This document shows positions 51,848 to 64,000 of a DNA stretch of 64,000 nt, in pieces. Below the pieces are notes generated by a model. The model had not been told where the DNA came from, ran no database searches, and saw only the letters and a list, made by a program, of their open reading frames with translations. A program made the translations under genes and the position numbers. Numbering within the stretch: position 1 is the stretch's first letter; every line of letters begins with the position of its first letter. Source of the DNA: Nesterenkonia pannonica. Lineage in GTDB: Bacteria > Actinomycetota > Actinomycetes > Actinomycetales > Micrococcaceae. Location: positions 1,488,001 to 1,552,000 of the forward strand of contig NZ_CP080575.1 in assembly GCF_019575955.1 (NCBI RefSeq), written 5' to 3'.

Positions 51848-54493
51848 ATGAGCAACGAAAACTCCACAGAATCCTCCGCCGAGACGGCGGAGGAGGTCTA
51901 CAGCCCATTCTCCGTTCCTGAGCCCGGTCACCCTGGGGCGGACGCGTCGCCGAAGCGGCCCGCTGACCCGGAGCTTACCGAAGACCCTCTGACGTCCTGT
52001 TCCAGGCCCCTGACCTCTCGTCCGTGAAGCGGACGCCGAAGAAGGAGAAGGAGCCTGAGCCGGAGCCCCACGACGACGGCGACGATGCCGAGGACGACTC
52101 AGACCAGGAGTCCTCCCAGCGGTCGAACGCCGACTCCGGCGGCGACGGCGGCAGGAGGTCCCGGCGGAAGCGCCGCAGGGAGGGCGCAACCGCGGACGCA
52201 GCGCCGACGAGTCATCGCAGGGCCTGATGACGATTCCTCGGGCGGGGGCGACCGCTCTGAGCAGAAGTCTGACTCATCCGACGCAGACGGCTCTTCCGGC
52301 TCCGACGACGAGGCCCGCGCCGAGTCGACTGATGAGAGCGGCACTGTAGTCCGGCGGACCCGCAAGCGGCGCCGCGGCTCCTCAGACATGGAGATCGAGG
52401 ACGAGGACGGCCACACCGTGACCCGGGTGCGCTCCGGACGCGAAGCAAGCTCCGACGCCTCGGACAAGGTCTCTCCGTCAAAGGCTCCACCCGGCTCGAG
52501 GCCAAGCGCCAGCGCCGACGCGGGAACCGTCAGTCGAACCGTCGCGGGATCGTCACCGAGGCGGAGTTCCTGGCCCGCCGGGAGTCCGTGGACCGGAAGA
52601 TGATCGTGCGCCACCGCGACGGACGCATCCAGATCGGAGTGCTGGAGGACGAGGTGCTGGCAGAGCACTACGTCTCGCACACCACCCAGGACTCCCTGAT
52701 CGGCAACGTGTACCTCGGCAAAGTCCAGAACGTGCTGCCCTCCATGGAGGCTGCCTTCGTCGACATCGGACGCGGCCGCAACGCCGTGCTCTACGCCGGT
52801 GAGGTGGACTGGGAGTCTGCTTAAGATCGGCAACGCACCCCGAAAGATCGAGAACGCCCTGAAGTCCGGCGACTCCGTCCTGGTGCAGGTCACCAAGGAC
52901 CCTGTCGGGCACAAGGGCGCCTGGCTGACCAGCCAGGTCTCCCTGCCCGGACGCTACCTGGTGTTCGTGCCAGGGGGATCCATGACGGGCATCAGCCGCA
53001 AACTCCCGGACACGGAGCGGTCGCGGCTGAAGAAGATCCTGAAGGAGAACATGCCCCAGAACTCCGGGGTCATCGTTCGCACCGCCGCTGAGGGCGCCTC
53101 CGAGGAGGAGCTCACCAACGACATCAACAGGCTTCGCGCACTGTGGGACTCCATCCAGGACCAGACCAACGACCGCAAGGTCCTGGCCCCTGAGATGCTC
53201 TATGCCGAGCCCGATCTCACCATCAAGGTCGTCCGCGACGTCTTCAACGAAGACTTCTCCTCCATGGAGATCCAGGACGACGAGACGTGGACAACGTCGA
53301 GGCCTACGTCACCTACGTGGCGCCGCACCTGCTGGACCGCCTGAAGAAGTGGGACCCCGCCGAGCATGACGGGCAGGACATCTTCGCCCACCACCGCATC
53401 GACGAGCAGCTGAACAAGGCCCTCGGACGCAACGTGAAGCTGCCGTCCGGCGGCTCCCTGGTCTTCGACCGCACCGAGGCGATGACCGTGGTCGACGTCA
53501 ACACGGGCAAGTTCACCGGCTCCGGCGGAAACCTCGAAGAGACGGTCACCAAGAACAACCTTGAGGCCGCCGAAGAGATCGTGCGCCAGCTCCGGCTGCG
53601 CGACATCGGCGGGATCATCGTCATCGACTTCATCGACATGGTCCTGGAGTCCAACCGCGACCTGGTCCTTCGCCGAATGGTGGAGTGCCTGGGCCGGGAC
53701 CGCACCAAGCACCAGGTCGCCGAGGTCACCTCGCTCGGCCTCGTGCAGATGACGCGCAAGCGCATGGGCACCGGGCTTCTGGAGGTCTTCCTCTGAGTGT
53801 GAGCACTGCGCAGGACGCGGCATCGTCACCCACGAGGAGCCGATCCACCACCAGCCCGCCTTCAACTCGCAGGGCGAGCAGCGGTCCAACGGCAGCAAGA
53901 AGTCCAAGAAGCGCAAGAACAAGCCCAAGAAGGACGACGACTCCGGGCGGCAGACCGACCCCAGGGAGCTGAAGAAGCTCGAGCGGGCGAGCGCGGGCAT
54001 GGCCAAGGTCGCCGCGGCCACCGCCGGAGCTGGTGAGTCCGAGAAGAACGACGAGCAGGCGCCGTCGGCGGACGCCCAGCAGCTCCAAGAATGAGGATCA
54101 GGCGAAGAGCGGGCAGTCGACGCTGAAGATCGGCGGCGAGCCGGTCGAGGTTCCGCGCGGTGAGAAGTCCGGCGCGCAGAAGCGCGCAGAGGAGCCTGCG
54201 GAGCAGCCCAAGACCTCCTCCCTCGACTCCTTGGAGGAGGCGCTGGCCTCGCGGAGCGAGCAGCCGCGGCGCAGTGCACCTGCTCGACGTCGCCGTCGCG
54301 CGGCGGGGTCGGCACAGGGCTCCGGGGAGAGGTGCACCAGGTGCAGTCTGCGGAGAAGGAGCAGCAGAGTGCCAGCTTCTCCGCCGCAGCTCCCCAGAAG
54401 AGCGCCGATGAGAAGTCGGCGGCCAAGGCTGACACCGCTCCGATGATGCTCGGAGTGGGCGTGTCCGCCGATGAGATTGGCAAATCGGAGTAG
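51848..54493 (+). CDS. rne: Ribonuclease E/G
   Basis: Central RNA-processing and decay endonuclease, about 880 residues. A 230-residue N-terminal arm rich in Glu/Ser/Arg (RRSRRKRRR) precedes the catalytic core: S1 domain VYLGKVQNVLPSMEAAFVDI, then GGSLVFDRTEAMTVVDVNTG and IGGIIVIDFIDM with the catalytic Asp residues, the LVQMTRKRMG motif and the zinc link CEHCAGRG near residue 650, and an acidic/basic C-terminal tail ending GVSADEIGKSE. GCTTAAG at 52819 breaks YAGEVDWESAG-IG. Lost bases lie near 52000, 52180, 52480, 53288, 53797 and in the tail (54058-54330). Confidence 0.92.
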
Positions 54494-54592
54494 AACCGCG
54501 TAGGATTGACGGCTGGTGCTATTGCGCCCAAAGTCTTTTTGTGCGCTCCGCGCACGTATTTATTGCACGTTCAACGAGAGAAGTGAGTCCAA

Positions 54593-54904
54593 GTGGTGTA
54601 CGCGATTGTCCGCGCAGGCGGCCGCCAGGAAAAGGTTTCCGTCGGAGATCTGGTGACCCTTGACCGCGTCGACGCCGAGGAAGGCAGCACCATTCAGCTG
54701 CTTACAGTGATGCTGGTCGACGGCGACAAGGTCACCACCGGAGCTGACGAGCTCAACAAGGTGACGGTCTCGGCCGAGGTGCAGGGCAACCTGCGCGGCC
54801 AGAAGATCGTCATCCACAAGTACAAGAACAAGACCGGCTACCACAAGCGCCAGGGCCACCGCTCTGAGCTCACGCGGGTCAAGATCACCGATATCGCGGC
54901 CTGA
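54593..54904 (+). CDS. rplU: Ribosomal protein bL21
   Basis: 103-residue 50S protein, full length. [18 protein letters not shown] start, [41 protein letters not shown] end. At 54700-54705 GCTTAC gives IQLLTVML where the family has LPA; restoring GCCGGC gives IQLPAVML, so two residues here are probably wrong. GTG 54593 or 54596. Followed by rpmA. Confidence 0.97.
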   Translation: MVYAIVRAGGRQEKVSVGDLVTLDRVDAEEGSTIQLLTVMLVDGDKVTTGADELNKVTVSAEVQGNLRGQKIVIHKYKNKTGYHKRQGHRSELTRVKITDIAA

Positions 54905-54954
54905 GCCGTAGAATCGTCCTGACACAGGTTTAAGCGAGAGGCAGGCAAAACGCT

Positions 54955-55211
54955 ATGGCACATAAGAAGGTGCGAGCTCGACTCGCAACGGTCGCGACTC
55001 CAACGCCCAGCGACTGGGCGTCAAGCGCTTCGGCGGCCAGACCGTCAACGCAGGCGAGATCCTCATCCGCCAGCGCGGCACCAAGTTCCACCCCGGCAGC
55101 AATGTCGGACGCGGCGGCGACGACACTCTCTTCGCCCTGTCAGACGGATCCGTAGAGTTCGGCTCCCGTCGCGGCCGCAAGGTCGTCAACATCGTTCCAG
55201 CAGCCGCCTGA
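54955..55211 (+). CDS. rpmA: Ribosomal protein bL27
   Basis: 86-residue 50S protein at the peptidyl-transferase centre. [19 protein letters not shown] is expected; one G of the GGG after AAGAA near 54970 is missing, so the displayed frame is wrong after residue 5. Downstream, [34 protein letters not shown] and [11 protein letters not shown] are intact in the other frame, ending VNIVPAAA at TGA 55209-55211. Confidence 0.96.
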
Positions 55212-55276
55212 GCGGCAGTGCTGGTCTCGGCCTCTGATCAGAATCAGCGGCCAACCGGTCAGTGAGAGCTGACCAC

Positions 55277-55322
55277 ACACCGAAAGCCCCGCAGCTCACA
55301 CGGCTGGCGGGGCTTTCGGTGT
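55277..55322 (+). terminator. Rho-independent terminator after rpmA
   Basis: ACACCGAAAGCCCCGC (55277-55292) pairs perfectly with GCGGGGCTTTCGGTGT (55307-55322) around a 14-base loop, followed by TTCAGG. It separates the ribosomal pair from obg. Confidence 0.9.
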
Positions 55323-55380
55323 TTCAGGGCTGACGCCCTGTTCAGGCACGTAAGGTCAGCGCACCAGCAGGTGGCTGTGA

Positions 55381-56990
<1,610 letters not shown>

Positions 56991-56994
<4 letters not shown>

Positions 56995-58137
56995 GGACCA
57001 AGCTTGCTTGGCGTGGTGAGCTCAGCGGCGGAGCTCCCGCGGCGCGCCGCATCGTGATCAAGGTGGGCTCCTCATCGCTGACCACCGTCGATGACGGAAT
57101 CAACGTTGAGGCGCTGCTGCACCTGGTCGACGCCTGCCAGCAGCTGCGAGACGGCGGCACCGAAGTGGTGCTGGTCTCCTCGGGTGCGATCGCAGCCGGA
57201 CTGGCGCCGCTGAGCATGCCCAGCCGCCCCACCGACCTGGCGGCGCAGCAGGCGGCCGCTGCTGTGGGACAGGGCCTGCTCCTGGCTCACTACACGCAGG
57301 GGTTCGCGCGCCACGGTTCACCGGTCGCTCAGGTCCTGCTGACAGTGGAGGACCTCATCCGCAGGGCCACGTACACCAATGCGCTGCGCAGCCTGGAGAA
57401 GCTGCTTGCCCTGGGCGCTGTGCCCGTGGTCAATGAGAATGATGCGGTGGCCACAGCCGAAATCCGCTTCGGCGACAACGACCGACTCGCGGCGCTGACC
57501 GCGAACCTCCTGCACGCCGACGCCCTGGTGATGCTCTCCGACGTCGACGCACTGTTCGACGGCCCACCTTCGCAGGGCGGCAGTCCCCTTCGGTACGTTC
57601 GCGGGGAGCAGGATCTGACAGGTGTCACCTCGGCCCGCGCGGCCGAGCTTGGCTGTAGGCACCGGGGGCATGGTCACCAAAGTGGAGGCGGCGCGAATCG
57701 TCACGGCCCACGGGATTCCTGCGATGCTGACCTCCGCGAAGAACGCCCCCAGGCTGCTGGCGGGAGAAGAGGTCGGCACGTTCTTCCACCCCAGGGGTCG
57801 GCGTCGTGGTGCGCGCACCGCATGGCTCGCTCACCTCGCATCGACGAAGGGTCGGATCGTGGTGGATGAGGGAGCGGTGCGAGCTGTCGCTGTAGGCCGA
57901 AGCTCCCTCCTTGCCGCAGGCATCACCGCCGTGGAGGGCGACTTCGAATCCGGCGACGTGATTGAAGTGGTCGATGCCCACGGAACGGTTCACGCCCGCG
58001 GCGTCACCGGGTACTCTGCGGAGGAGCTGCCCCAGATGATGGGCCGGTCCACGGCAGAGCTGGCCGACAAGCTAGGCCCTGACTACGAGCGGGCAGTGGT
58101 CCATACTGATGACATGGCACGAGTGAGGAGCGTATGA
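56991..58137 (+). CDS. proB: Glutamate 5-kinase
   Basis: First step of proline synthesis: ATP-dependent phosphorylation of glutamate. Amino-acid-kinase domain: RIVIKVGSSSLTT, VVLVSSGAIAAGL, VPVVNENDAVATAEIRFGDND, LSDVDALFDG, then GTGGMVTKVEAARI; C-terminal PUA domain (GRIVVDEGAVRAV, SLLAAGITAVEGDF, RGVTGYSAEEL). About 380 residues. An insertion near 57655 (GGCTGTAGGC, possibly a GCCGGC error) and one near 57795 shift the frame. GTG 56991 overlaps obg; ATG of proA overlaps its stop. Confidence 0.95.
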
Positions 58138-59452
58138 GCGCCGAGACGTCCGACGAGCTGAGCACCGAGGTCACCCAGGGCGTCGCCGAGGTGAGCCGTC
58201 GCGCCCGAGAAGGTGCGCGTCCGCTGGGCTCCATGGACCGTCAGCACAAGGACCGCATACTCCTTGCCCTCGCGCGCGGTCTCCGCGAGTCCGTCGCCTC
58301 ACTGGTCGAAGCCAATCGGCAGGATCTGGAGGAGGGGCGTGAGAACGGGCTCTCCAAGCCGCTGCTGGATCGCCTCCAGCTCAGCGAGGCTCGCATCGAG
58401 GCTCTGGCGGAGGCCGTCGAGGACGTCATGGCCCTGGAAGACCCCATCGGACGTGTCTTGAACGGCCGAACCTCCCCAACGGCGCCAGGCTGACCCAGAC
58501 GACTGTCCCTCTGGGCGTCATCGGAGTCATCTACGAAGCGCGGCCCAACGTGACCGTGGACATCGCCGCCCTGGCACTGAAGTCCGGCAACGCCGCGATT
58601 CTCCGGGGAGGCTCCGCAGCGTCCCACACCAACGAGATGCTCCTGAGCATCATTCGCAATGCTCTCCGAGCCTGCTCAGCTCCCGTGGACGCGGTGCAGT
58701 CCATCGACGAGTACGGCCGGGAGGGCGCCACCGCCCTGATGAATACCCGAGGCAGCGTCGACGTTCTCATTCCCCGCGGCGGCAGCGACCTCATACAGCA
58801 CGTGGTGCAGAACGCCAGGGTCCCCGTCATCGAAACCGGCGAAGGCAACGTCCACGTCTACCTGGACGAGAGTGCGGACCCTGACATTGCTCGCAACGTC
58901 GCGATGAATGCAAAGACGTCGCGGCCCAGCGTCTGCAATGCCGCTGAGACCCTTTGATCCACGAAGGCGCCGAAGGAGCGGCCGTCGAGGCGCTCCGGGC
59001 GCTGCACCGCGCGGGGTGACTCTCCATGTGGACCCCCGTGCCCGCCAGTGGCTGCCGGACTACGGCCCCGACCTGGTCTCGCCCAACGACTACGGCGAGG
59101 TCCACGAGGTCAGCAGCGAACACTTCTCGACCGAGTTCCTGGGCCTGGAGATGGCGGTCGGGGTGGTCTCCTCACTCGATGAGGCCATCGATCACATCGC
59201 TCGATACTCCACAGGCCACACCGAAGCCATCGTGACCGACTCGGTGCGCAGCGCAGAGAAGTTCATCGCGGAGGTCGACGCAGCCGCTGTGGTGGTCAAC
59301 GCGTCGACGCGGTTCACCGACGGCGGTCAGTTCGACTGGGCGCCGAGGTGGGAATCTCCACTCAGAAGATCCACGCCCGCGGTCCGATGGGTATGGGCGA
59401 GCTGACCACCACCAAATGGATTCTGCGCGGCGAGGGTCAGATCCGTCCGTAG
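58134..59452 (+). CDS. proA: Gamma-glutamyl phosphate reductase
   Basis: Second step of proline synthesis, NADPH-dependent. Aldehyde-dehydrogenase fold: [46 protein letters not shown], catalytic Cys in [35 protein letters not shown] and [20 protein letters not shown]. About 440 residues. Lost bases lie near 58475, 58950, 59018 and 59345. ATG 58134 overlaps proB by four bases (ATGA). Confidence 0.95.
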
Positions 59453-59479
59453 GTCCGCGATGTGGGTAGACTAGCGCCC

Positions 59480-59644
59480 ATGAGTTTTCCTGTTCTGACC
59501 CTGCTCGCCGAGGAGCACAGCGAGGCGCTGTTCATGCCTACTCTGGTTCGGCATCCTGATGTTCGCATTCCTGATGCTGGCTATGCTGGTGGCTCTGAGC
59601 TTCGCGCAGAAGAACCGCTCACCTCAGGCTGACCCCGAGGCCGC
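59480..59644 (+). CDS. Small single-helix membrane protein between proA and nadD
   Basis: About 55 residues: [23 protein letters not shown], then after a lost T near 59548 [20 protein letters not shown], a single membrane helix, and a short polar tail ([13 protein letters not shown]). A protein of this kind commonly occupies this slot in Micrococcaceae. Its stop is not visible because the frame runs into nadD; the end given is approximate. Confidence 0.55.
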
Positions 59645-59660
59645 ATGGTCACTGACCAGC

Positions 59661-60362
59661 TTGGCTCACACCTCCACCACTCCCGACCCGGGCAGCCTAC
59701 CTCGACTGGGGATCATGGGAGGGACGTTCGATCCCATTCACCATGGTCACCTCGTCGCTGCGAGCGAGGTTGCGGCGGAGTTCGGCCTCGACGAGGTTAT
59801 CTTCGTGCCCACCGGGCAGCCGTGGCAGAAGCAGGAGCGCGACGTCACGCCTCCGGAGCACCGGTACCTGCTCACGGTCATCGCCACGGCGTCCAATCCG
59901 CGCTTCACGGTCTCCCGGGCAGACATCAACCGCGGCGGAGCCACGTACACCATTGATACGCTGCGCGATTTCCGCGAGATGTATCCGACGGCCGAGCTCT
60001 TCTTCATCACAGGGGCCGACGCGATGGCCCAGATCCTGTCGTGGAAGAACGTCGAGGAGCTGTGGAGCCTCGCTCACTTCGTATCGGTGAGCAGGCCGGG
60101 CTACATCAACGCGGATCTGGGCCGCAGCGACCAGGTGTCCCTGATGGAGATTCCGGCCATGGCGATCAGCTCAACTGACCTGCGTGAGCGTGCCGAAACG
60201 GGAAAGCCGGTCTGGTACCTGGTGCCCGACGGGGTGGTTCAGTACATCGCGAAGCACAGGCTGTACCGCCCTGACTCGGCCACACACGCCCATGGTGCCC
60301 CTCCAGCGACGCAGTGGGGCATAGCATGGACCAAAACGATCAGGAGGCGTCACGATGAGTGA
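59661..60362 (+). CDS. nadD: Nicotinate-nucleotide adenylyltransferase
   Basis: Adds AMP to nicotinate mononucleotide in NAD synthesis. [21 protein letters not shown] is the nucleotidyltransferase HxGH motif; [47 protein letters not shown] and [14 protein letters not shown] follow in family order; ends [10 protein letters not shown] plus a 28-residue extension. Start unclear: TTG 59661 or ATG 59715. Ends overlapping the next ATG by eight bases. Part of the conserved obg-proBA-nadD-rsfS block. Confidence 0.93.
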   Translation: MAHTSTTPDPGSLPRLGIMGGTFDPIHHGHLVAASEVAAEFGLDEVIFVPTGQPWQKQERDVTPPEHRYLLTVIATASNPRFTVSRADINRGGATYTIDTLRDFREMYPTAELFFITGADAMAQILSWKNVEELWSLAHFVSVSRPGYINADLGRSDQVSLMEIPAMAISSTDLRERAETGKPVWYLVPDGVVQYIAKHRLYRPDSATHAHGAPPATQWGIAWTKTIRRRHDE

Positions 60363-61679
60363 TTCAATCCCCGAGCAGATCAGCGGCGGAGACAATCTCC
60401 GTGAGCGCTATCTGCCGGTCTCCCGCAAGGAGCTGCGGCGCCGTCGTGAGGCCGAGCTGGCCGTGCACCGCGGCGCCTTCGAAGAGGCTGACGCGGCGGC
60501 GGACGAGCTGGACCTCCGGAGACGGACGCGACAGCAGCGCCGGAGCCTGAGGCATCTGTGGAGGCGCAGGTGCCTGGGGTTCCGGACGACGCCGGTGAGG
60601 ACGAACTGGCCCGCACGCTCTGGCGACGTGCAGACCATGGAGGATCCCGCCGCCGGTGACTTGGCGGAGGCAGAGCGGGAGGCTCAGGAGGCCGATTCCG
60701 AGGAGGCGCTCGAGGCGGAGCGTCCACTGGATGAGGATCCCGAAGCCACTCAGGAGTTTCAGCCCGGCGACTACGTCACTGCACCTGTCCAGCAGGTGGC
60801 GCACGACGCCGAATGGCCCGACGAGGAGCAGACCGAAGCGGCACCTTCCTACTCGGGGTCTCATTTCGGCCAGCCCGACCGGCGGAGCGTGACGATGACG
60901 AAGCTGAGGAGGAGACCTCCTGGGCAGCTCCGGAAGATGCCCCGAGGCGCCGCTGCCTGAGCCCGCGGAGCCGGACCAGTCACGGCCCGAAGAAGAGGTC
61001 GCCGATGCTCTCGGCGAGGACACCTGGGGCCTCGGTGACATCGACCACGTGCCGAGCTTCGAGGAGCAGGACTCCTCCGAGCCGGAGGCGAACGATGAGC
61101 CTGACTCCGGTGCCTCCACAGAGCTGATCACGTACCCGCAGGCCGACAGCGGTGAAGTCGCCCCTATTCCGGCATCGCGCCGGGCCCGGCGCCTGCTGCG
61201 GGAAACGTCGAGCATTCCCCGGCTCGATGAGGACATGCTCGCAGAGCTGGATGAGCTCACCAGCGAGATCAAGCTCCACGACGATCCGGAGAACGTGGAC
61301 CCTGAGCTGCTGCGCCGCCAGCAGGCCTTCGCCGCGAAGGCGATGCAGGCCAACCAGGCGCGTCTGCGTCAGGAGCAGGCGGAGCGCGAAGCGAGGGAGG
61401 CCGAGGAGCGGCGGTGGCGTCGTCACCACCCCCGGAGTCCGACGTCATTGCTTCCAAGACGGTCCGCGATGCCATGGACTCCGAGCACGACTACGTGGAG
61501 CTGCCGTCGGGCAGCATCGAACCGGTCGAAGCTCGCGGGGCCCACGGCTTGATATCGACAAGCTCGTCGATGAGACCTCCAAGGAGGCGAACCGTCCCAA
61601 CGTGATGCTGTGGCTGGTGATTGTTCTGGCGCTGCTGCTCGCAGCCGCCGTTGTTGTTCTGTTTACTGTGGTGCTTTGA
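60355..61679 (+). CDS. Acidic protein with C-terminal membrane anchor, unrecognised
   Basis: About 440 residues. Basic N-terminus ([18 protein letters not shown]) followed by long Glu/Asp/Pro/Ala-rich disorder, a charged helical stretch ([19 protein letters not shown]), and a single C-terminal membrane helix [20 protein letters not shown]. Tail-anchored topology with the acidic part inside is likely. Breaks lie near 60515, 60640, 60880, 60945, 61430 and 61545. A hypothetical protein in this slot is usual in related genomes. Function unknown. Confidence 0.6.
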
Positions 61680-61690
61680 GGCTTGGTGTG

Positions 61691-62069
61691 ATGACTGTTC
61701 CTGACAATGTGATTGCTGAACTGCGGACCGCGGCGCACGCCGCGTCTGGAGAAGTTGGCGACGAATATCTCCGGCCTGGATGTGGGGAGAGGCTCGGCAT
61801 CACCGATGCGTTCCTGATCTGCTCTGCGCCGTCGGAGCGGCAGATCAATGCGATCACCGATGAGATTGAGCTGAAGGTGAAGCAGGAGCACGGCCTCGCC
61901 TCTGCGGCGTGAGGGCAAGGACTCCGGGACCTGGGTGCTGTTGGACTACGGGCACATGGTGGTCCACATTCAGAACGAGGAGCAGCGTTCCCTGTATGGA
62001 CTGGACCGCCTCTACGCAGACGTGCCGGTGGTGGACCTTGATTTGGCTCCCGGCTCTGAGCAGGTGTAA
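61691..62069 (+). CDS. rsfS: Ribosome silencing factor RsfS
   Basis: Binds L14 (uL14) and blocks 30S-50S joining in starvation. About 126 residues: ERLGITDAFLICSAPSERQINAITDEIE, SGTWVLLDYGHMVVHIQNEEQRSLYGLDRLYAD and VVDLDLAP. Breaks lie near 61785 and 61905. ATG 61691. Followed by tRNA-Ala. Confidence 0.94.
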
Positions 62070-62119
62070 TATATAGGGGTTGCCGACGCAGAGATGCTGA
62101 AGCAGTCAAGCAGGAAAAT

Positions 62120-62192
62120 GGGGCATTGGCGCAGCTGGTAGCGCGCCTGCATGGCATGCAGGAGGTCATCGGTTCGAGTCCGATATGCTCCA
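62120..62192 (+). tRNA. tRNA-Ala (GGC)
   Basis: Acceptor GGGGCAT / ATGCTCC, D arm GGCGCAGCTGGTAGCGC, anticodon arm CCTGC-ATGGCAT-GCAGG with anticodon GGC, T arm CGGTTCGAGTCCG. Directly followed by a terminator. Confidence 0.95.
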
Positions 62193-62201
62193 TTAATCTG
62201 G

Positions 62202-62233
62202 AAAAAGACCCGCCCGGTGTGGCGGGTCTTTTT
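62202..62233 (+). terminator. Rho-independent terminator after tRNA-Ala
   Basis: AAAAAGACCCGCC-CGGTGT-GGCGGGTCTTTTT: 13-bp stem ending in a T tract, 10 bases after the tRNA. Confidence 0.95.
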
Positions 62234-62298
62234 CGTGCGTCTCTGTCCGCCAGCGATAGAACGTCCGAAGACTGATCTGGACCGAAGCGGCGTGTGCG

Positions 62299-62522
62299 TC
62301 AGAGTGCAAGCAGCCCATCGACCACGTCAACGAGGTCGTCGCCCCGAACGTCCGGCGCGAGGAAGACTTCGCCAAGCTCACCTTCCAGCCGTTGGAACCG
62401 CATAATGAACGGTTCCAACATGGAAGCATGCTATCCCACCTCCTCGAGCCGTTCTCCAATGGGGCAAGGTCGAGCAGAGTCTCGAGCACATCGAGCACCA
62501 CAGCATCTACGTGACCAGACAT
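62299..62522 (-). CDS. Doubtful small ORF, possible HAD-like fragment
   Basis: Minus-strand reading from ATG 62522 gives MSGHVDAVVLDVLETLLDL, similar to the first motif of haloacid-dehalogenase-type hydrolases. After a frame change near 62450 it would continue to a GELGEVFLAPDVRGDDLVDV tail ending at TGA 62299-62301, but an extra TAG interrupts the second part. It is either a degraded remnant or a short gene damaged by errors. The plus strand here is also partly open (HVNEVVAPNVRREEDFAKL). The rest of 62234-62670 shows no other gene. Confidence 0.25.
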
Positions 62523-62670
62523 GAGGAGCTCATTCGCATCGGGGGCATACGTGTGTTCATCGTTGCTGCGGCAACACGCGGAGAGGAGTCCCACAGGATA
62601 AGAACGACTCTTGTAGCCCCTCGACCGCAGATCTATGATCCAAGTCACATTTCGCGTGAGGAGCCCGATC

Positions 62671-64000
62671 GTGTCAGAGCAAGGGAACATCCGGAACAAT
62701 CTCTGATCAACGGACAATGGGTCGCCCCGGCAGAAGGGACGGCCTACGACGTAGAAGACCCCGCGACAGGCAAGGTGGTCGGCCAGGCCGCAGCCGCCTC
62801 GCCTACTGACGCACACACGGCAGTGCGAGCAGCACGCGCAGCCTTCGACGACCAGCGATGGTCAGGCATGCCCGCGCGGGAGCGCTCCCGCATTCTGCTC
62901 AGAGCCGCATCCCTGATGCGTGAGCACACCGAGGAGCTCGCCCAGGCGGAGAGCCTCGACGTCGGCAAACCCATTACCTTTGCGCGGAACATCGACGTAC
63001 CGAACGCCGCGGACCACTTCGAGTACTACGGGGCGCTTGCCCAGCAGCTCGATGGGTCCGTCAGGAACACTCCGCTTCCGGCGCTGGCCTACACTCGCCG
63101 CGAACCCCACGGGGTTGTCGCAGCCATCAGCCCCTACAACTTCCCTCTGATCCTCAGCTGCTCAAAGATCGCCCCCGCACTTGCGGCTTAAGCAACACGG
63201 TGGTCCACAAGCCCGCACCCCAGACTCCGCAGACCGCTCAGCTGCTCGCCTAAGCATCCTCCAGGAGGCGGGTGTGCCTGATGGGGTATACAACCTCCTC
63301 ACTGGGCCCAGCCCGGAGCTCGGTGCGGCCTTGGTGGAGCATCCTGACGTCAACGCCATCGCGTTCACCGGCTCAACCGCTGTCGGCCGCCAGGTGGCAC
63401 GGACCGCGGGGAGCACCTGAAGCCTGTGGTCGCGGAGCTCGGCGGCAACGGTCCGAACATCATCTTCGAAGACGCGGACCTCGAGGCGGCGGTCAACACA
63501 GCCATCAGCGGGTTCATCTTCAACACCGGCCAGTTCTGCATGGCTTCTACCCGACTCCTGGTCCAAGAGTCCGCCTACGAAGCGGTCCTGAACATTCTGG
63601 AAGGCGCCGTGCCGCACGTTCCGGTCGGCCGACCCAGCGACCCCGGAACCGTGATCGGCCCGCTCATCAGCAGGTCCCAGCTCGAAGGCGTCGAGGCCAA
63701 GATCCAGCAGGCGCTGGATCAGGGCGGGCGGCTCATCACCGGAGGTTCGCGCCTGGAGCAGGACGGCGGCTTCTACTTGAGCCCACGGTGCTCGCCGACC
63801 TTCCCCAGGACGCGCCAATCATCCAGGAAGAGGTGTTCGGGCCGGTCCTCACCGTGCAGTCATTCAGCACGGAGGAGGAGGCCATTCGGCTCGCCAACAG
63901 CACCCCTACGGTCTCGCGGCCGGGCTCCAGTCGCAGAACATCAGCCGCGCGCACAGAGTCTCGGCGAAGCTCGACGCCTAAGCATCGTCTGGGTCAACGG
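62671..64000 (+). CDS. NAD(P)-dependent aldehyde dehydrogenase, 3' end outside window
   Basis: ALDH-superfamily enzyme oxidising an aldehyde to the acid. SLINGQWVAPAEGTAYDVEDPATG start, ISPYNFPLILSCSKIAPALAAGNTVV, ELGGNGPNIIF (general base Glu), NTGQFCMASTRL (catalytic Cys), EEVFGPVLTV and LDAGIVWVNG. Three GCCGGC-type errors (GCTTAAGC 63186, GCCTAAGC 63248 and 63976) and lost bases near 62700, 63410, 63778 and 63905 break it. GTG 62671 follows GAGGAG. Betaine- or gamma-aminobutyraldehyde-type substrate is possible, not shown. Confidence 0.88.

Overview
This window is high-GC actinobacterial chromosome, most likely from a Micrococcaceae member resembling Nesterenkonia or Arthrobacter. The support is an Rpf-LysM protein, class Ib nrdHIEF, a mycothiol-dependent formaldehyde dehydrogenase, the rne-rplU-rpmA-obg-proB-proA-nadD-rsfS block, polyprenol-phosphate-mannose glycosyltransferases, GTG starts and an actinobacterial LexA box. 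Strongly acidic exported proteins fit a salt-tolerant lifestyle, but the genus is inference. I see no rRNA, CRISPR array, insertion sequence or prophage.

The most important property is the state of the sequence. Almost every gene carries one-base losses in G or C runs. A second, very specific signature also appears: where protein families predict GCCGGC, the window reads AGTAAGC, GCTTAGC, GCCTAAGC, GCTTAAGC or similar. This puts stops or frameshifts into essential genes (nrdH, nrdE, rne, obg), also occurs out of frame, and leaves only about 14 intact GCCGGC sites. I read it as sequencing error, probably caused by base modification at GCCGGC, and not as gene decay. Broken genes are therefore given as single CDS spans with break positions.

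Layout. 1-5 kb: comEC end, rpf, and dnaE2 under a LexA box. 5-15 kb: dgt; a tight LLM oxidoreductase/DUF2200/flavoprotein operon; HAD phosphatase; SatD-like pair; adh; orn; tRNA-His with a 24-bp inverted repeat; MmyB-type regulator divergent from an SDR. 15-22.6 kb: Ltp-type protein, Fpg/Nei glycosylase, three GT-C glycosyltransferases (two MptB-like in tandem plus one GT87) probably extending lipoglycans, and an AEC carrier. 22.8-30.4 kb: small HhH protein, chrA, ggt lipoprotein, TPP riboswitch-thiD, MurF-like ligase, small alarmone synthetase, KDPG aldolase.

30.5-37.1 kb is a gluconate/idonate cluster (FGGY kinase, 2-hydroxyacid dehydrogenase, FCD-type GntR, GntP permease, gluconate 5-dehydrogenase-like SDR, idonate dehydrogenase). 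A shared GGTATGA motif lies in its two divergent promoter regions. 37.3-41.4 kb is nrdHIEF behind probable NrdR boxes. 41.5-51.5 kb holds a cyanophycin-synthetase-like ATP-grasp enzyme, three START-fold proteins, an OmpA-type lipoprotein, an unrecognised membrane protein, glutathione peroxidase, an LplA-like ligase, the mycothiol formaldehyde pair (MBL hydrolase plus mscR) and VKOR. 51.8-62.2 kb is the conserved housekeeping block ending in rsfS and tRNA-Ala. The window ends inside an aldehyde dehydrogenase.
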